From: Prosopocoilus inquinatus
Lineage: Eukaryota; Arthropoda; Insecta; Coleoptera; Lucanidae
Length of the DNA stretch: 64,000 nt
NCBI GenBank assembly: GCA_036172665.1
Contig: CM069872.1
Coordinates: 26,044,001-26,108,000 of the forward strand
Direction of reading: 5' to 3'
The notes beneath the pieces were generated by a model. The model was given only the letters and a program-made list of their open reading frames with translations. It searched no databases and had not been told where the DNA came from. Positions 51,874 through 64,000 of the stretch are shown in pieces. The position numbers and the translations under genes are program-made. Every line of letters begins with the position of its first letter. Position 1 is the stretch's first letter.

Positions 51874-54800
51874 GTATCTCACATCAGAGTTACTGGAGTC
51901 CATCCAAACGTAAAATAACATGATAGATGAGTAAGGATCGATTAGATACATCACAGGAACATCGCTAATGCGTGTTGTTTCGTTTAAAACTATTTCCAGC
52001 TTCTGCTGCGTCCGAAAACGTCGTATCTCACATCAGAGTTACTGGAGGCCATCGAAACGACAAATAACATGATAGATGAGTAAGGATCGATTGATACATC
52101 ACAGGAACATCGCTAATGCGTGTTGTTTCGTTTAAAACTATTTCCAGCTTCTGCTGCGTCCGAAAACGTCGTATCTCACATCAGAGTTACTGGATTCCAT
52201 CGAAACGTCAAATAACATGATAGATGAGTAAGGATCGCTTAGATACATCACAGGAACAACGCTAATACGTGTTGTTTCGTTCAAAATTATTTCCAGCTAC
52301 TGCTGCGTCCGAGAACTTTGTATCTCACATCAGAGTTACTGGAGTCCATCCAAACGTCAGATAACATGATAGATGAGTAAGTATCGATTAGATACATCAC
52401 AGGAACAACGCTCATACGTGTTGTTTCGTTTAAAACTATTTCCAGTTGCTGCTGCGTCCGAAAACGTCGTATCTCACATCAGACTTACTGGAGTCCATCC
52501 AAACGTCAAATAACATGTTAGATAATTAAGGATCGTTTAGATACATCACAGGAACAACGCTAATACGTGTTGTTTCGTTCAAAACTATTTCCAGCTTCTG
52601 CTGCGTCCTAGAACTTTGTATCTCACATCAGAGTTACTGGTGTCCGTCCAAACGTCAAATAACATGATAGATGAGTAAGGATCGATAAGATACATCACAG
52701 GAACAACGCTAATGCGTGTTGTTTCATTTAAAACTATTTGCAGCTTCTGCTGCTTCCGATAAACTTTGTATCTCACATCAGAGTTACTGGAGTCCATCCA
52801 AACGTCAAATAACATGATAGATGAGTAAGGATCGATTAGATACATCACAGGAACAACGCTAATACGTGTTGTTTCGTTTAAAACTATTTCCAGCTCCTGC
52901 TGCGTCCAAAAACTTCGTATCTCACATCAGAATTACTAGAGTCCATCGAAACGTCAAATAACATGACAGATGAGTAAGGATCGATTAGATACATCACAGG
53001 AACAACGCTAATGCGTGTTGTTTCGTTTAAAACTATTTCCAGCTTCTGCTGCGTCCGAAAATTTCGTATCACACATCAGAGTTACTGGAGTCCATCCAAA
53101 CGTCAAATAACATGTTAGATAAGCAAGGATCGTTTAGATACATCACAGGAACAACGCTAATACGTGTTGTTTCGTTCAAAACTATTTCCAGCTTCTGCTG
53201 CGTCCGAGAACTTTGTATCTCACATCAGAGTTACTGGAGTCCATCCAAACGTCAAATAACATGATAGATGAGTAAGGATCGATTAGATACATCACAGGAA
53301 CAACGCTAATACGTGTTGTTTCGTTTAAAACTCTTTCTAGCTTCAGCTGCGTCCGAGAACTTCGTAACTCACATCAAAGTTACTGGAGTCCATCGAAACG
53401 CCAAATAACATGATAGATGAGTAAGGATCGATTAGATACATCACAGGAACAACGCTAATGCATGTTGTTTCGTTTAAAACTATTTCCAGCTCCTGCTGCG
53501 TCCAAAAACTTCGTATCTAACATCAGAGTTACTAGAGTCCATCGAAACGTCAAATAACATGATAGATGAGTAAGGATCGATTAGATACATCACAGGAACA
53601 ACGCTAATGCGTGTTGTTTCATTTAAAACTATTTGCAGCTTTGCTGCGTCCGATAAACTTTGTATCTCACATCAGAGTTACTGGAGTCCATCCAAACGTC
53701 AAATAACATGATAGATGACTAAGGATCGATTAGATACATCACAGGAACAACGCTAATACGTGTTGTTTCGTTTAAAACTATTTCCAGCTCCTGCTGCGTC
53801 CAAAAACTTCGTATCTCACATCAGAATTACTAGAGTCCATCGAAACGTCAAATAACATGATAGATGAGTAAGGATCGATTAGATACATCACAGGAACAAC
53901 GTTAATGCGTGTTGTTTCGTTTAAAACTATTTCCAGCTTCTGCTGCGTCCGAAAACGTCGTATCTCACATCAGAGTTACTGGAGTCCATCGAAACGACAA
54001 ATAACATGATAGATAAGTAAGGATCGATTAGATACAGCACAGGAACAACGCTAATACGTGTTGTTTCGTTTAAAACTATCTCCAGCTTCAGCTGCGTCCG
54101 AGAACTTCGTATCTCACTTCAGAGTTACTGGAGTCCATCGAAACGTCAAATAACATGATAGGTGAGTAAGAATCGATTAGATACATCACAGGAACAACGC
54201 TAATGCGTGTTGTTTCGTTTAAAACTATTTCCAGCAACTGCTGCGTCCGAGAACTTTGTATCTTACATCAGACTTACTGGAGTCCATCCAAACGTCAAAT
54301 AACATGTTAGATAAGTAAGAATCGAATAGATACATCACAGGAACAACGCTAATGCGTGTTGTTTCGTTTAAAACTATTTCCAGCTCCTGCTGCGTCCAAA
54401 AACTTGTATCTTACATCAGACTTACTGGAGTCCATCCAAACGTCAAATAACATGTTAGATAAGTAAGAATCGAATAGATACATCACAGGAACAACGCTAA
54501 TACGTGTTGTTTCGTTTAAAACTATCTCCAGCTTCAGCTGCGTCCGAGAACTTCGTATCTCACTTCAGAGTTACTGGAGTCCATTGAAACGTCAAATAAC
54601 ATGATAGGTGAGTAAGAATCGATTAGATACATCACAGGAACAACGCTAATGCGTGTTGTTTCGTTTAAAACTATTTCCAGCAACTGCTGCGTCCGAGAAC
54701 TTTGTATCTTACATCAGACTTACTGGAGTCCATCCAAACGTCAAATAACATGTTATATAAGTAAGAATCGAATAGATACATCACAGGAACAACGCTAATG

Positions 54801-55746
54801 CGTGTTGCTTCGTTTAAAACTATTTCCAGCTCCTGCTGCGTCCAAAAACTTTGTATCTTACATCAGACTTACTGGAGTCCATCCAAACGTCAAATAACAT
54901 GTTAGATAAGTAAGGATCGCTTAGATACATCACAGGAACAACGCTAATACGTGTTGTTACGTTCAAAACTATTTCCAGCTACTGCTGCGTCCGAGAACTT
55001 TGTATCTCACATCAGAGTTACTGGAGTCCATCGAAACGTCAAATAACATGATAGGTGAGTAAGGATCGATTAGATACATCACAGGAACAACGCTAATGCG
55101 TGTTGTTTCGTTTAAAACTATTTCCAGCAACTGCTGCGTCCGAGAACTTTGTATCTTACATCAGACTTACTGGAGTCCATCCAAACGTCAAATAACATGT
55201 TAGATAAGTAAGAATCGAATAGATACATCACAGGAACAACGCTAATGCGTGTTGTTTCGTTTAAAACTATTTCCAGCTCCTGCTGCGTCCAAAAACTTTG
55301 TATCTTACATCAGACTTACTGGAGTCCATCCAAACGTCAAATAACATGTTAGATAAGTAAGGATCGCTTAGATACATCACAGGAACAACGCTAATACGTG
55401 TTGTTACGTTCAAAACTATTTCCAGCTACTGCTGCGTCCGAGAACTTTGTATCTCACATCAGAGTTACTGGAGTCCATCCAAACGTCAAATAACATGATA
55501 GATGAGTAAGGATCGATTAGATACATCACAGGAACAACGCTAATACGTGTTGTTTCGTTTAAAACTATTTCCAGCTTCTGCTGCGTCCGAAAACGTCGTA
55601 TCTCACATCAGAGTTACTGGAGTCCATCGAAACGTCAAATAACATGATAGATGAGTAAGGATCGCATAGATACATCACAGGAACAACGCTAATACGTGTT
55701 GTTTCGTTCAAAATTATTTCCAGCTACTGCTGCGTCCGAGAACTTT
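51831..55746 (+). repeat. Domain 3 repeat beginning with a truncated monomer, copy 2
   Basis: A 3916-bp unit running from one 43-bp partial monomer to the next. It contains GCTCATACGTG (52410), the GGTGTCCGTCC monomer followed by a 150-bp monomer, several GATAGGTGAG/GAATCGAATAG monomer pairs and a GTTGTTACGTTC monomer. Confidence 0.83.
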
Positions 55747-55789
55747 GTATCTCACATCAGAGTTACTGGAGTCCGCGTCCAAAAACTTT
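55747..55789 (+). repeat. 43-bp truncated monomer
   Basis: Third instance of the same deletion junction, 3916 bp after the second. Confidence 0.93.
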
Positions 55790-58700
55790 GTATCTCACAT
55801 CAGAGTTACTGGAGTCCATCCAAACGTAAAATAACATGATAGATGAGTAAGGATCGATTAGATACATCACAGGAACATCGCTAATGCGTGTTGTTTCGTT
55901 TAAAACTATTTCCAGCTTCTGCTGCGTCCGAAAACGTGGTATCTCACATCAGAGTTACTGGAGGCCATCGAAACGACAAATAACATGATAGATGAGTAAG
56001 GATCGATTGATACATCACAGGAACATCGCTAATGCGTGTTGTTTCGTTTAAAACTATTTCCAGCTTCTGCTGCGTCCGAAAACGTCGTATCTCACATCAG
56101 AGTTACTGGAGTCCATCGAAACGTCAAATAACATGATAGATGAGTAAGGATCGCTTAGATACATCACAGGAACAACGCTAATACGTGTTGTTTCGTTCAA
56201 AATTATTTCCAGCTACTGCTGCGTCCGAGAACTTTGTATCTCACATCAGAGTTACTGGAGTCCATCCAAACGTCAGATAACATGATAGATGAGTAAGTAT
56301 CGATTAGATACATCACAGGAACAACGCTCATACGTGTTGTTTCGTTTAAAACTATTTCCAGTTGCTGCTGCGTCCGAAAACGTCGTATCTCACATCAGAC
56401 TTACTGGAGTCCATCCAAACGTCAAATAACATGTTAGATAATTAAGGATCGTTTAGATACATCACAGGAACAACGCTAATACGTGTTGTTTCGTTCAAAA
56501 CTATTTCCAGCTTCTGCTGCGTCCTAGAACTTTGTATCTCACATCAGAGTTACTGGTGTCCGTCCAAACGTCAAATAACATGATAGATGAGTAAGGATCG
56601 ATAAGATACATCACAGGAACAACGCTAATGCGTGTTGTTTCATTTAAAACTATTTGCAGCTTCTGCTGCTTCCGATAAACTTTGTATCTCACATCAGAGT
56701 TACTGGAGTCCATCCAAACGTCAAATAACATGATAGATGAGTAAGGATCGATTAGATACATCACAGGAACAACGCTAATACGTGTTGTTTCGTTTAAAAC
56801 TATTTCCAGCTCCTGCTGCGTCCAAAAACTTCGTATCTCACATCAGAATTACTAGAGTCCATCGAAACGTCAAATAACATGACAGATGAGTAAGGATCGA
56901 TTAGATACATCACAGGAACAACGCTAATGCGTGTTGTTTCGTTTAAAACTATTTCCAGCTTCTGCTGCGTCCGAAAATTTCGTATCACACATCAGAGTTA
57001 CTGGAGTCCATCCAAACGTCAAATAACATGTTAGATAAGTAAGGATCGTTTAGATACATCACAGGAACAACGCTAATACGTGTTGTTTCGTTCAAAACTA
57101 TTTCCAGCTTCTGCTGCGTCCGAGAACTTTGTATCTCACATCAGAGTTACTGGAGTCCATCCAAACGTCAAATAACATGATAGATGAGTAAGGATCGATT
57201 AGATACATCACAGGAACAACGCTAATACGTGTTGTTTCGTTTAAAACTCTTTCTAGCTTCAGCTGCGTCCGAGAACTTCGTAACTCACATCAAAGTTACT
57301 GGAGTCCATCGAAACGCCAAATAACATGATAGATGAGTAAGGATCGATTAGATACATCACAGGAACAACGCTAATGCATGTTGTTTCGTTTAAAACTATT
57401 TCCAGCTCCTGCTGCGTCCAAAAACTTCGTATCTCACATCAGAGTTACTAGAGTCCATCGAAACGTCAAATAACATGATAGATGAGTAAGGATCGATTAG
57501 ATACATCACAGGAACAACGCTAATGCGTGTTGTTTCATTTAAAACTATTTGCAGCTTTTGCTGCGTCCGATAAACTTTGTATCTCACATCAGAGTTACTG
57601 GAGTCCATCGAAACGTCAAATAACATGATAGGTGAGTAAGAATCGATTAGATACATCACAGGAACAACGCTAATGCGTGTTGTTTCGTTTAAAACTATTT
57701 CCAGCAACTGCTGCGTCCGAGAACTTTGTATCTTACATCAGACTTACTGGAGTCCATCCAAACGTCAAATAACATGTTAGATAAGTAAGAATCGAATAGA
57801 TACATCACAGGAACAACGCTAATGCGTGTTGTTTCGTTTAAAACTATTTCCAGCTCCTGCTGCGTCCAAAAACTTGTATCTTACATCAGACTTACTGGAG
57901 TCCATCCAAACGTCAAATAACATGTTAGATAAGTAAGAATCGAATAGATACATCACAGGAACAACGCTAATACGTGTTGTTTCGTTTAAAACTATCTCCA
58001 GCTTCAGCTGCGTCCGAGAACTTCGTATCTCACTTCAGAGTTACTGGAGTCCATTGAAACGTCAAATAACATGATAGGTGAGTAAGAATCGATTAGATAC
58101 ATCACAGGAACAACGCTAATGCGTGTTGTTTCGTTTAAAACTATTTCCAGCAACTGCTGCGTCCGAGAACTTTGTATCTTACATCAGACTTACTGGAGTC
58201 CATCCAAACGTCAAATAACATGTTAGATAAGTAAGAATCGAATAGATACATCACAGGAACAACGCTAATGCGTGTTGCTTCGTTTAAAACTATTTCCAGC
58301 TCCTGCTGCGTCCAAAAACTTTGTATCTTACATCAGACTTACTGGAGTCCATCCAAACGTCAAATAACATGTTAGATAAGTAAGGATCGCTTAGATACAT
58401 CACAGGAACAACGCTAATACGTGTTGTTACGTTCAAAACTATTTCCAGCTACTGCTGCGTCCGAGAACTTTGTATCTCACATCAGAGTTACTGGAGTCCA
58501 TCGAAACGTCAAATAACATGATAGGTGAGTAAGGATCGATTAGATACATCACAGGAACAACGCTAATGCGTGTTGTTTCGTTTAAAACTATTTCCAGCAA
58601 CTGCTGCGTCCGAGAACTTTGTATCTTACATCAGACTTACTGGAGTCCATCCAAACGTCAAATAACATGTTAGATAAGTAAGAATCGAATAGATACATCA

Positions 58701-59000
58701 CAGGAAAACGCTAATGCGTGTTGTTTCGTTTAAAACTATTTCCAGCTCCTGCTGCGTCCAAAAACTTTGTATCTTACATCAGACTTACTGGAGTCCATCC
58801 AAACGTCAAATAACATGTTAGATAAGTAAGGATCGCTTAGATACATCACAGGAACAACGCTAATACGTGTTGTTACGTTCAAAACTATTTCCAGCTACTG
58901 CTGCGTCCGAGAACTTTGTATCTCACATCAGAGTTACTGGAGTCCATCCAAACGTCAAATAACATGATAGATGAGTAAGGATCGATTAGATACATCACAG
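55747..59000 (+). repeat. Domain 3 repeat beginning with a truncated monomer, copy 3
   Basis: Aligns to copy 2 at 3916 bp up to about 57600, then at 3470 bp (AACTTGTATC at 54401 and 57871). Three monomers, 446 bp, are missing from this copy near 57.6 kb. The downstream part then drops 2 bases at 58705 (GGAAAACGC). Confidence 0.83.
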
Positions 59001-62000
59001 GAACAACGCTAATACGTGTTGTTTCGTTTAAAACTATTTCCAGCTCCTGCTGCGTCCAAAAATTTCGTATCTCACATCAGAGTTACTGGAGTCCATCGAA
59101 ACGCCAAATAACATGATAGATGAGTAAGGATCGATTAGATACATCACAGGAACAACGCTAATGCGTGTTGTTTCGTTTAAAACTATTTCCAGCTCCTGCT
59201 GCGTCCGAAAACGTCGTATCTCACATCAGAGTTACTGGAGGCCATCGAAACGACAAATAACATGATAGATGAGTAAGGATCGATTGATACATCACAGGAA
59301 CATCGCTAATGCGTGTTGTTTCGTTTAAAACTATTTCCAGCTTCTGCTGCGTCCGAAAACGTCGTATCTCACATCAGAGTTACTGGAGTCCATCGAAACG
59401 TCAAATAACATGTTAGATAAGTAAGGATCGCTTAGATACATCACAGGAACAACGCTAATACGTGTTGTTTCGTTCAAAATTATTTCCAGCTACTGCTGCG
59501 TCCGAGAACTTTGTATCTCACATCAGAGTTACTGGAGTCCATCCAAACGTCAAATAACATGATAGATGAGTAAGTATCGATTAGATACATCACAGGAACA
59601 ACGCTAATACGTGTTGTTTCGTTTAAAACTATTTTCAGTTGCTGCTGCGTCCGAAAACGTCGTATCTCACATCAGACTTACTGGAGTCCATCCAAACGTC
59701 AAATATCATGTTAGATAATTAAGGATCGTTTAGATACATCACAGGAACAACGCTAATACGTGTTGTTTCGTTCAAAACTATTTCCAGCTTCTGCTGCGTC
59801 CTAGAACTTTGTATCTCACATCAGAGTTACTGGTGTCCGTCCAAACGTCAAATAACATGATAGATGAGTAAGGATCGATAAGATATATCACAGGAACAAC
59901 GCTAATGCGTGTTGTTTCATTTAAAACTATTTGCAGCTTCTGCTGCTTCCGATAAACTTTGTATCTCACATCAGAGTTACTGGAGTCCATCCAAACGTCA
60001 AATAACATGATAGATGAGTAAGGATCGATTAGATACATCACAGGAACAACGCTAATAGGTGTTGTTTCGTTCAAAACTATTTCCAGCTTCTGCTGCGTCC
60101 GAGAACTTTGTATCTCACATCAGAGTTACTGGAGTCCATTCAAACGTCAAATAACATGCTATATAAGTAAGGATCGATTAGATACATCACAGGAACAACG
60201 CTAATACGTGTTATTTCGTTTAAAACTATTTCCAGCTCCTGCTGCGTCCAAAAACTTCGTATCTCTCTTCAGAATTACTAGAGTCCATCGAAACGTCAAA
60301 TAACATGATAGATGAGTAAGGATCGATTAGATACATCACAGGAACAACGCTAATGCGTGTTGTTTCGTTTAAAACTATTTCCAGCTCCTGCTGCGTCCAA
60401 AAACTTTGTATCTCACATCAGAGTTACTGGAGGCCATCGAAACGACAAATAACATGATAGATGAGTAAGGATCGATTGATACATCACAGGAACATCGCTA
60501 ATGCGTGTTGTTTCGTTTAAAACTATTTCCAGCTTCTGCTGCGTCCGAAAACGTCGTATCTCACATCAGAGTTACTGGAGTCCATCGAAACGTCAAATAA
60601 CATGATAGATGAGTAAGGATCGATTAGATACATCACAGGTACAACGCTAATGCGTGTTGTTTCGTTTAAAACTATTTCCAGCTTCTGCTGCGTCCGAGAA
60701 CTTTGTATCTCACATCAGAGTTACTGGAGTCCATCCAAACGTCAAATAACATGATAGATGAGTAAGGATCGATTAGATACATCACAGGAACATCGCTAAT
60801 GCGTGTTGTTTCGTTTAAAACTATTTCCAGCTTCTGCTGCGTCCGAAAACGTCGTATCTCACATCAGAGTTACTGGAGGCCATCGAAACGACAAATAACA
60901 TGATAGATGAGTAAGGAACGATTGATACATCACAGGAACATCGCTAATGCGTGTTGTTTCGTTTAAAACTATTTATAGCTTCTGCTGCGTCCGAAAACGT
61001 CGTATCTCACATCAGAGTTACTGGAGTCCATCGAAACGTCAAATAACATGATAGATGAGTAAGGATCGATTAGATACATCACAGGTACAACGCTAATGCG
61101 TGTTGTTTCGTTTAAAACTATTTCCAGCTTCTGCTGCGTCCGAGAACTTTGTATCTCACATCAGAGTTACTGGAGTCCATCCAAACGTCAAATAACATGA
61201 TAGATGAGTAAGGATCGATTAGATACATCACAGGAACAACGCTAATACGTGTTGTTTCGTTTAAAACTCTTTCTAGCTTCAGCTGCGTCCGAGAACTTCG
61301 TAACTCACATCAAAGTTACTGGAGTCCATCGAAACGCCAAATAACATGATAGATGAGTAAGGATCGATTAGATACATCACAGGAACATCGCTAATGCGTG
61401 TTGTTTCGTTTAAAACTATTTCCAGCAACTGCTGCGTCCGAGAACTTTGTATCTTACATCAGACTTACTGGAGTCCATCCAAACGTCAAATAACATGTTA
61501 GATAAGTAAGAATCGAATAGATACATCACAGGAACAACGCTAATACGTGTTGTTACGTTCAAAACTATTTCCAGCTACTGCTGCGTCCGAGAACTTTGTA
61601 TCTCACATCAGAGTTACTGGAGTCCATCCAAACCTCAAATAACATGATAGATGAGTAAGGATCGATTAGATACATCACAGGAACAACGCTAATACGTGTT
61701 GCTTCGTTTAAAAGTATTTCCAGCTCCTGCTGCGTCCAAAAATTTCGTATCTCACATCAGAGTTACTGGAGTCCATCGAAACGCCAAATAACATGATAGA
61801 TGAGTAAGGATCGATTAGATACATCACAGGAACAACGCTAATGCGTGTTGTTTCGTTTAAAACTATTTCCAGCTCCTGCTGCGTCCGAAAACGTGGTATC
61901 TCACATCAGAGTTACTGGAGGCCATCGAAACGATAAATAACATGATAGATGAGTAAGGATCGATTGATACATCACAGGAACATCGCTAATGCGTGTTGTT

Positions 62001-64000
62001 TCGTTTAAAACTATTTCCAGCTTCTGCTGCGTCCGAAAACGTCGTATCTCACATCAGAGTTACTGGAGTCCATCGAAACGTCAAATAACATGTTAGATAA
62101 GTAAGGATCGCTTAGATACATCACAGGAACAACGCTAATACGTGTTGTTTCGTTCAAAATTATTTCCAGCTACTGCTGCGTCCGAGAACTTTGTATCTCA
62201 CATCAGAGTTACTGGAGTCCATCCAAACGTCAAATAACATGATAAATGAGTAAGTATCGATTAGATACATCACAGGAACAACGCTAATACGTGTTGTTTC
62301 GTTTAAAACTATTTCCAGCTGCTGCTGCGTCCGAAAACGTCGTATCTCACATCAGACTTACTGGAGTCCATCCAAACGTCAAATAACATGTTAGATAATT
62401 AAGGATCGTTTAGATACATCACAGGAACAACGCTAATACGTGTTGTTTCGTTCAAAACTATTTCCAGCTTCTGCTGCGTCCTAGAACTGTGTATCTCACA
62501 TCAGAGTTACTGGTGTCCGTCCAAACGTCAAATAACATGATAGATGAGTAAGGATCGATAAGATACATCACAGGAACAACGCTAATGCGTGTTGTTTCAT
62601 TTAAAACTATTTGCAGCTTCTGCTGCTTCCGATAAACTTTGTATCTCACATCAGAGTTACTGGAGTCCATCCAAACGTCAAATAACAAGATAGATGAGTA
62701 AGGATCGATTAGATACATCACAGGAACAACGCTAATACATGTTGTTTCGTTTAAAACTATTTCCAGCTCCTGCTGCGTCCAAAAATTTCGTATCTCACAT
62801 CAGAGTTACTGGAGTCCATCGAAACGTCAAATAACATAGTAGATAAGTAAGGATCGATTAGATACATCACAGGAACAACGCTAATACGTGTTGTTTCGTT
62901 CAAAACTATTTCCAGCTTCTGCTGCGTCCGAGAACTTTGTATCTCACATCAGAGTTACTGGAGTCCATTCAAACGTCAAATAACATGCTATATAAGTAAG
63001 GATCGATTAGATACATCACGGGAACAACGCTAATACGTGTTATTTCGTTTAAAACTATTTCCAGCTCCTGCTGCGTCCAAAAACTTCGTATCTCTCTTCA
63101 GAATTACTAGAGTCCATCGAAACGTCAAATAACATGATAGATGAGTAAGGATCGATTAGATACATCACAGGAACAACGCCAATGCGTGTTGTTTCGTTTA
63201 AAACTATTTCCAGCTCCTGCTGCGTCCAAAAACTTTGTATCTCACATCAGAGTTACTGGAGTCCATCCAAACGTAAAATAACATAGTAGATAAGTAAGGA
63301 TCGATTAGATACATCACAGGAACATCGCTAATGCGTGTTGTTTCGTTTAAAACTATTTCCAGCTTCTGCTGCGTCCTAAAACTTTGTATCTCACATCAGA
63401 GTTACTGGAGTCCATCCAAACGTAAAATAACATGATAGATGAGTAAGGATCGATTAGATACATCACAGGAACATCGCTAATGCGTGTTGTTTCGTTTAAA
63501 ACTATTTCCAGCTTCTGCTGCGTCCGAAAACGTCGTATCTCACATCAGAGTTACTGGAGGCCATCGAAACGACAAATAACATGATAGATTAGTAAGGATC
63601 GATTGATACATCACAGGAACATCGCTAATGCGTGTTGTTTCGTTTAAAACTATTTCCAGCTTCTGCTGCGTCCGAAAACGTCGTATCTCACATCAGAGTT
63701 ACTGGAGTCCATCGAAACGTCAAATAACATGATAGATGAGTAAGGATCGATTAGATACATCACAGGAACAACGCTAATGCGTGTTGTTTCGTTTAAAACT
63801 ATTTCCAGCTTCTGCTGCGTCCGAGAACTTTGTATCTCACATCAGAGTTACTGGAGTCCATCCAAACGTCAAATAACATGATAGATGAATAAGGATCGAT
63901 TAGATACATCACACGAACAACGCTAATACGTGTTGTTTCGTTTAAAACTCTTTCTAGCTTCAGCTGCGTCCGAGAACTTCCTAACTCACATCAAAGTTAC

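Larger units (their letters stand above)
35100..64000 (+). repeat. Satellite domain 3: about 194 monomers, + orientation
   Basis: Tandem monomers in the same orientation as domain 1. They share types private to the two, such as GTGTTATTTCG with GCTATATAAG, and the GGTGTCCGTCC monomer followed by a CCGATAAAC monomer. The block around 8.63-9.12 kb has a counterpart around 62.78-63.27 kb. Length variants are frequent: 148-bp GATTGATAC monomers, 150-bp monomers, isolated 1-2 bp losses (near 40310, 53640, 54403, 57873 and 58705) and three 43-bp truncated monomers. No gene or unique sequence is seen, and the array runs off the right edge. Confidence 0.97.

Noticed and set aside
38347..60074. Minus-strand frames of 62-103 codons such as 38347-38535, 39092-39307, 48519-48749, 50171-50455, 57396-57707 and 59778-60074
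   Set aside because: All translate the same satellite unit and end at the monomer's fixed TAG or where the frame rotates. 57396-57707 is longer only because it crosses a three-monomer deletion. Repetition, not selection, explains their similarity.
1..64000. CRISPR array
   Set aside because: Repeats abut with no unique spacers, the unit is 149 bp, and there are no cas genes.
1..64000. CENP-B box in the conserved TTTCGTTTAAAAC block
   Set aside because: The TTCG half and the central A match the box spacing, but the required CGGG half reads CTAT, leaving about six of nine core positions.

Overview
The whole window is satellite DNA. It is about 430 head-to-tail copies of one monomer of about 149 bp, with no unique sequence at either end, so the array continues beyond both edges. 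I see no protein-coding gene, RNA gene, transposon, CRISPR array, promoter or terminator. This points to a eukaryotic centromeric, pericentromeric or other heterochromatic array. A hand count on one consensus monomer gives about 40% GC and 10 CpG where about 6 are expected. That lack of CpG depletion argues against a vertebrate and fits a genome with little germline CpG methylation, such as many insects. I do not recognise the satellite family and cannot name the species.

Three domains are visible. Domain 1 (1-10199) and domain 3 (35100-64000) read in one orientation, defined here as + (monomers start GTATCTCACATCAG). Domain 2 (10200-35099) reads in the opposite orientation. Domains 1 and 3 share private monomer types and contain 148-bp, 150-bp and, in domain 3, 43-bp length variants. 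Domain 2 carries mostly different variants and keeps exact 149-bp spacing at every anchor checked, except at one site near 30.5 kb. So domain 2 is not simply a flipped piece of the present flanks, although one monomer type is shared across the orientation boundary.

On top of the monomer there are higher-order repeats (HORs) at several scales. Offsets are about 2532, 1490 and 893 bp in domain 1. In domain 2 they are 596, 1043, 1341, 2235, 3129, 4917, 5364 and 10281 bp, all exact multiples of 149. In domain 3 they are 1788, 2979, 3128, 3470, 3916 and 4961 bp. The window's first 962 bp recur without a visible difference at 9238-10199 and end exactly at the first orientation switch.

The most unusual structure is at 30427-30522. 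These 96 bp are a perfect reverse complement of 35043-35138, including the domain 2/3 switch point itself. The insert lies precisely at the seam of a 2794-bp tandem duplication, which looks like a templated insertion made during break repair or template switching. The recurrent small open frames (61 to 103 codons) are by-products of the satellite. The longer ones exist only because a 1-bp insertion makes a 150-bp monomer and shifts the frame past the usual stop.
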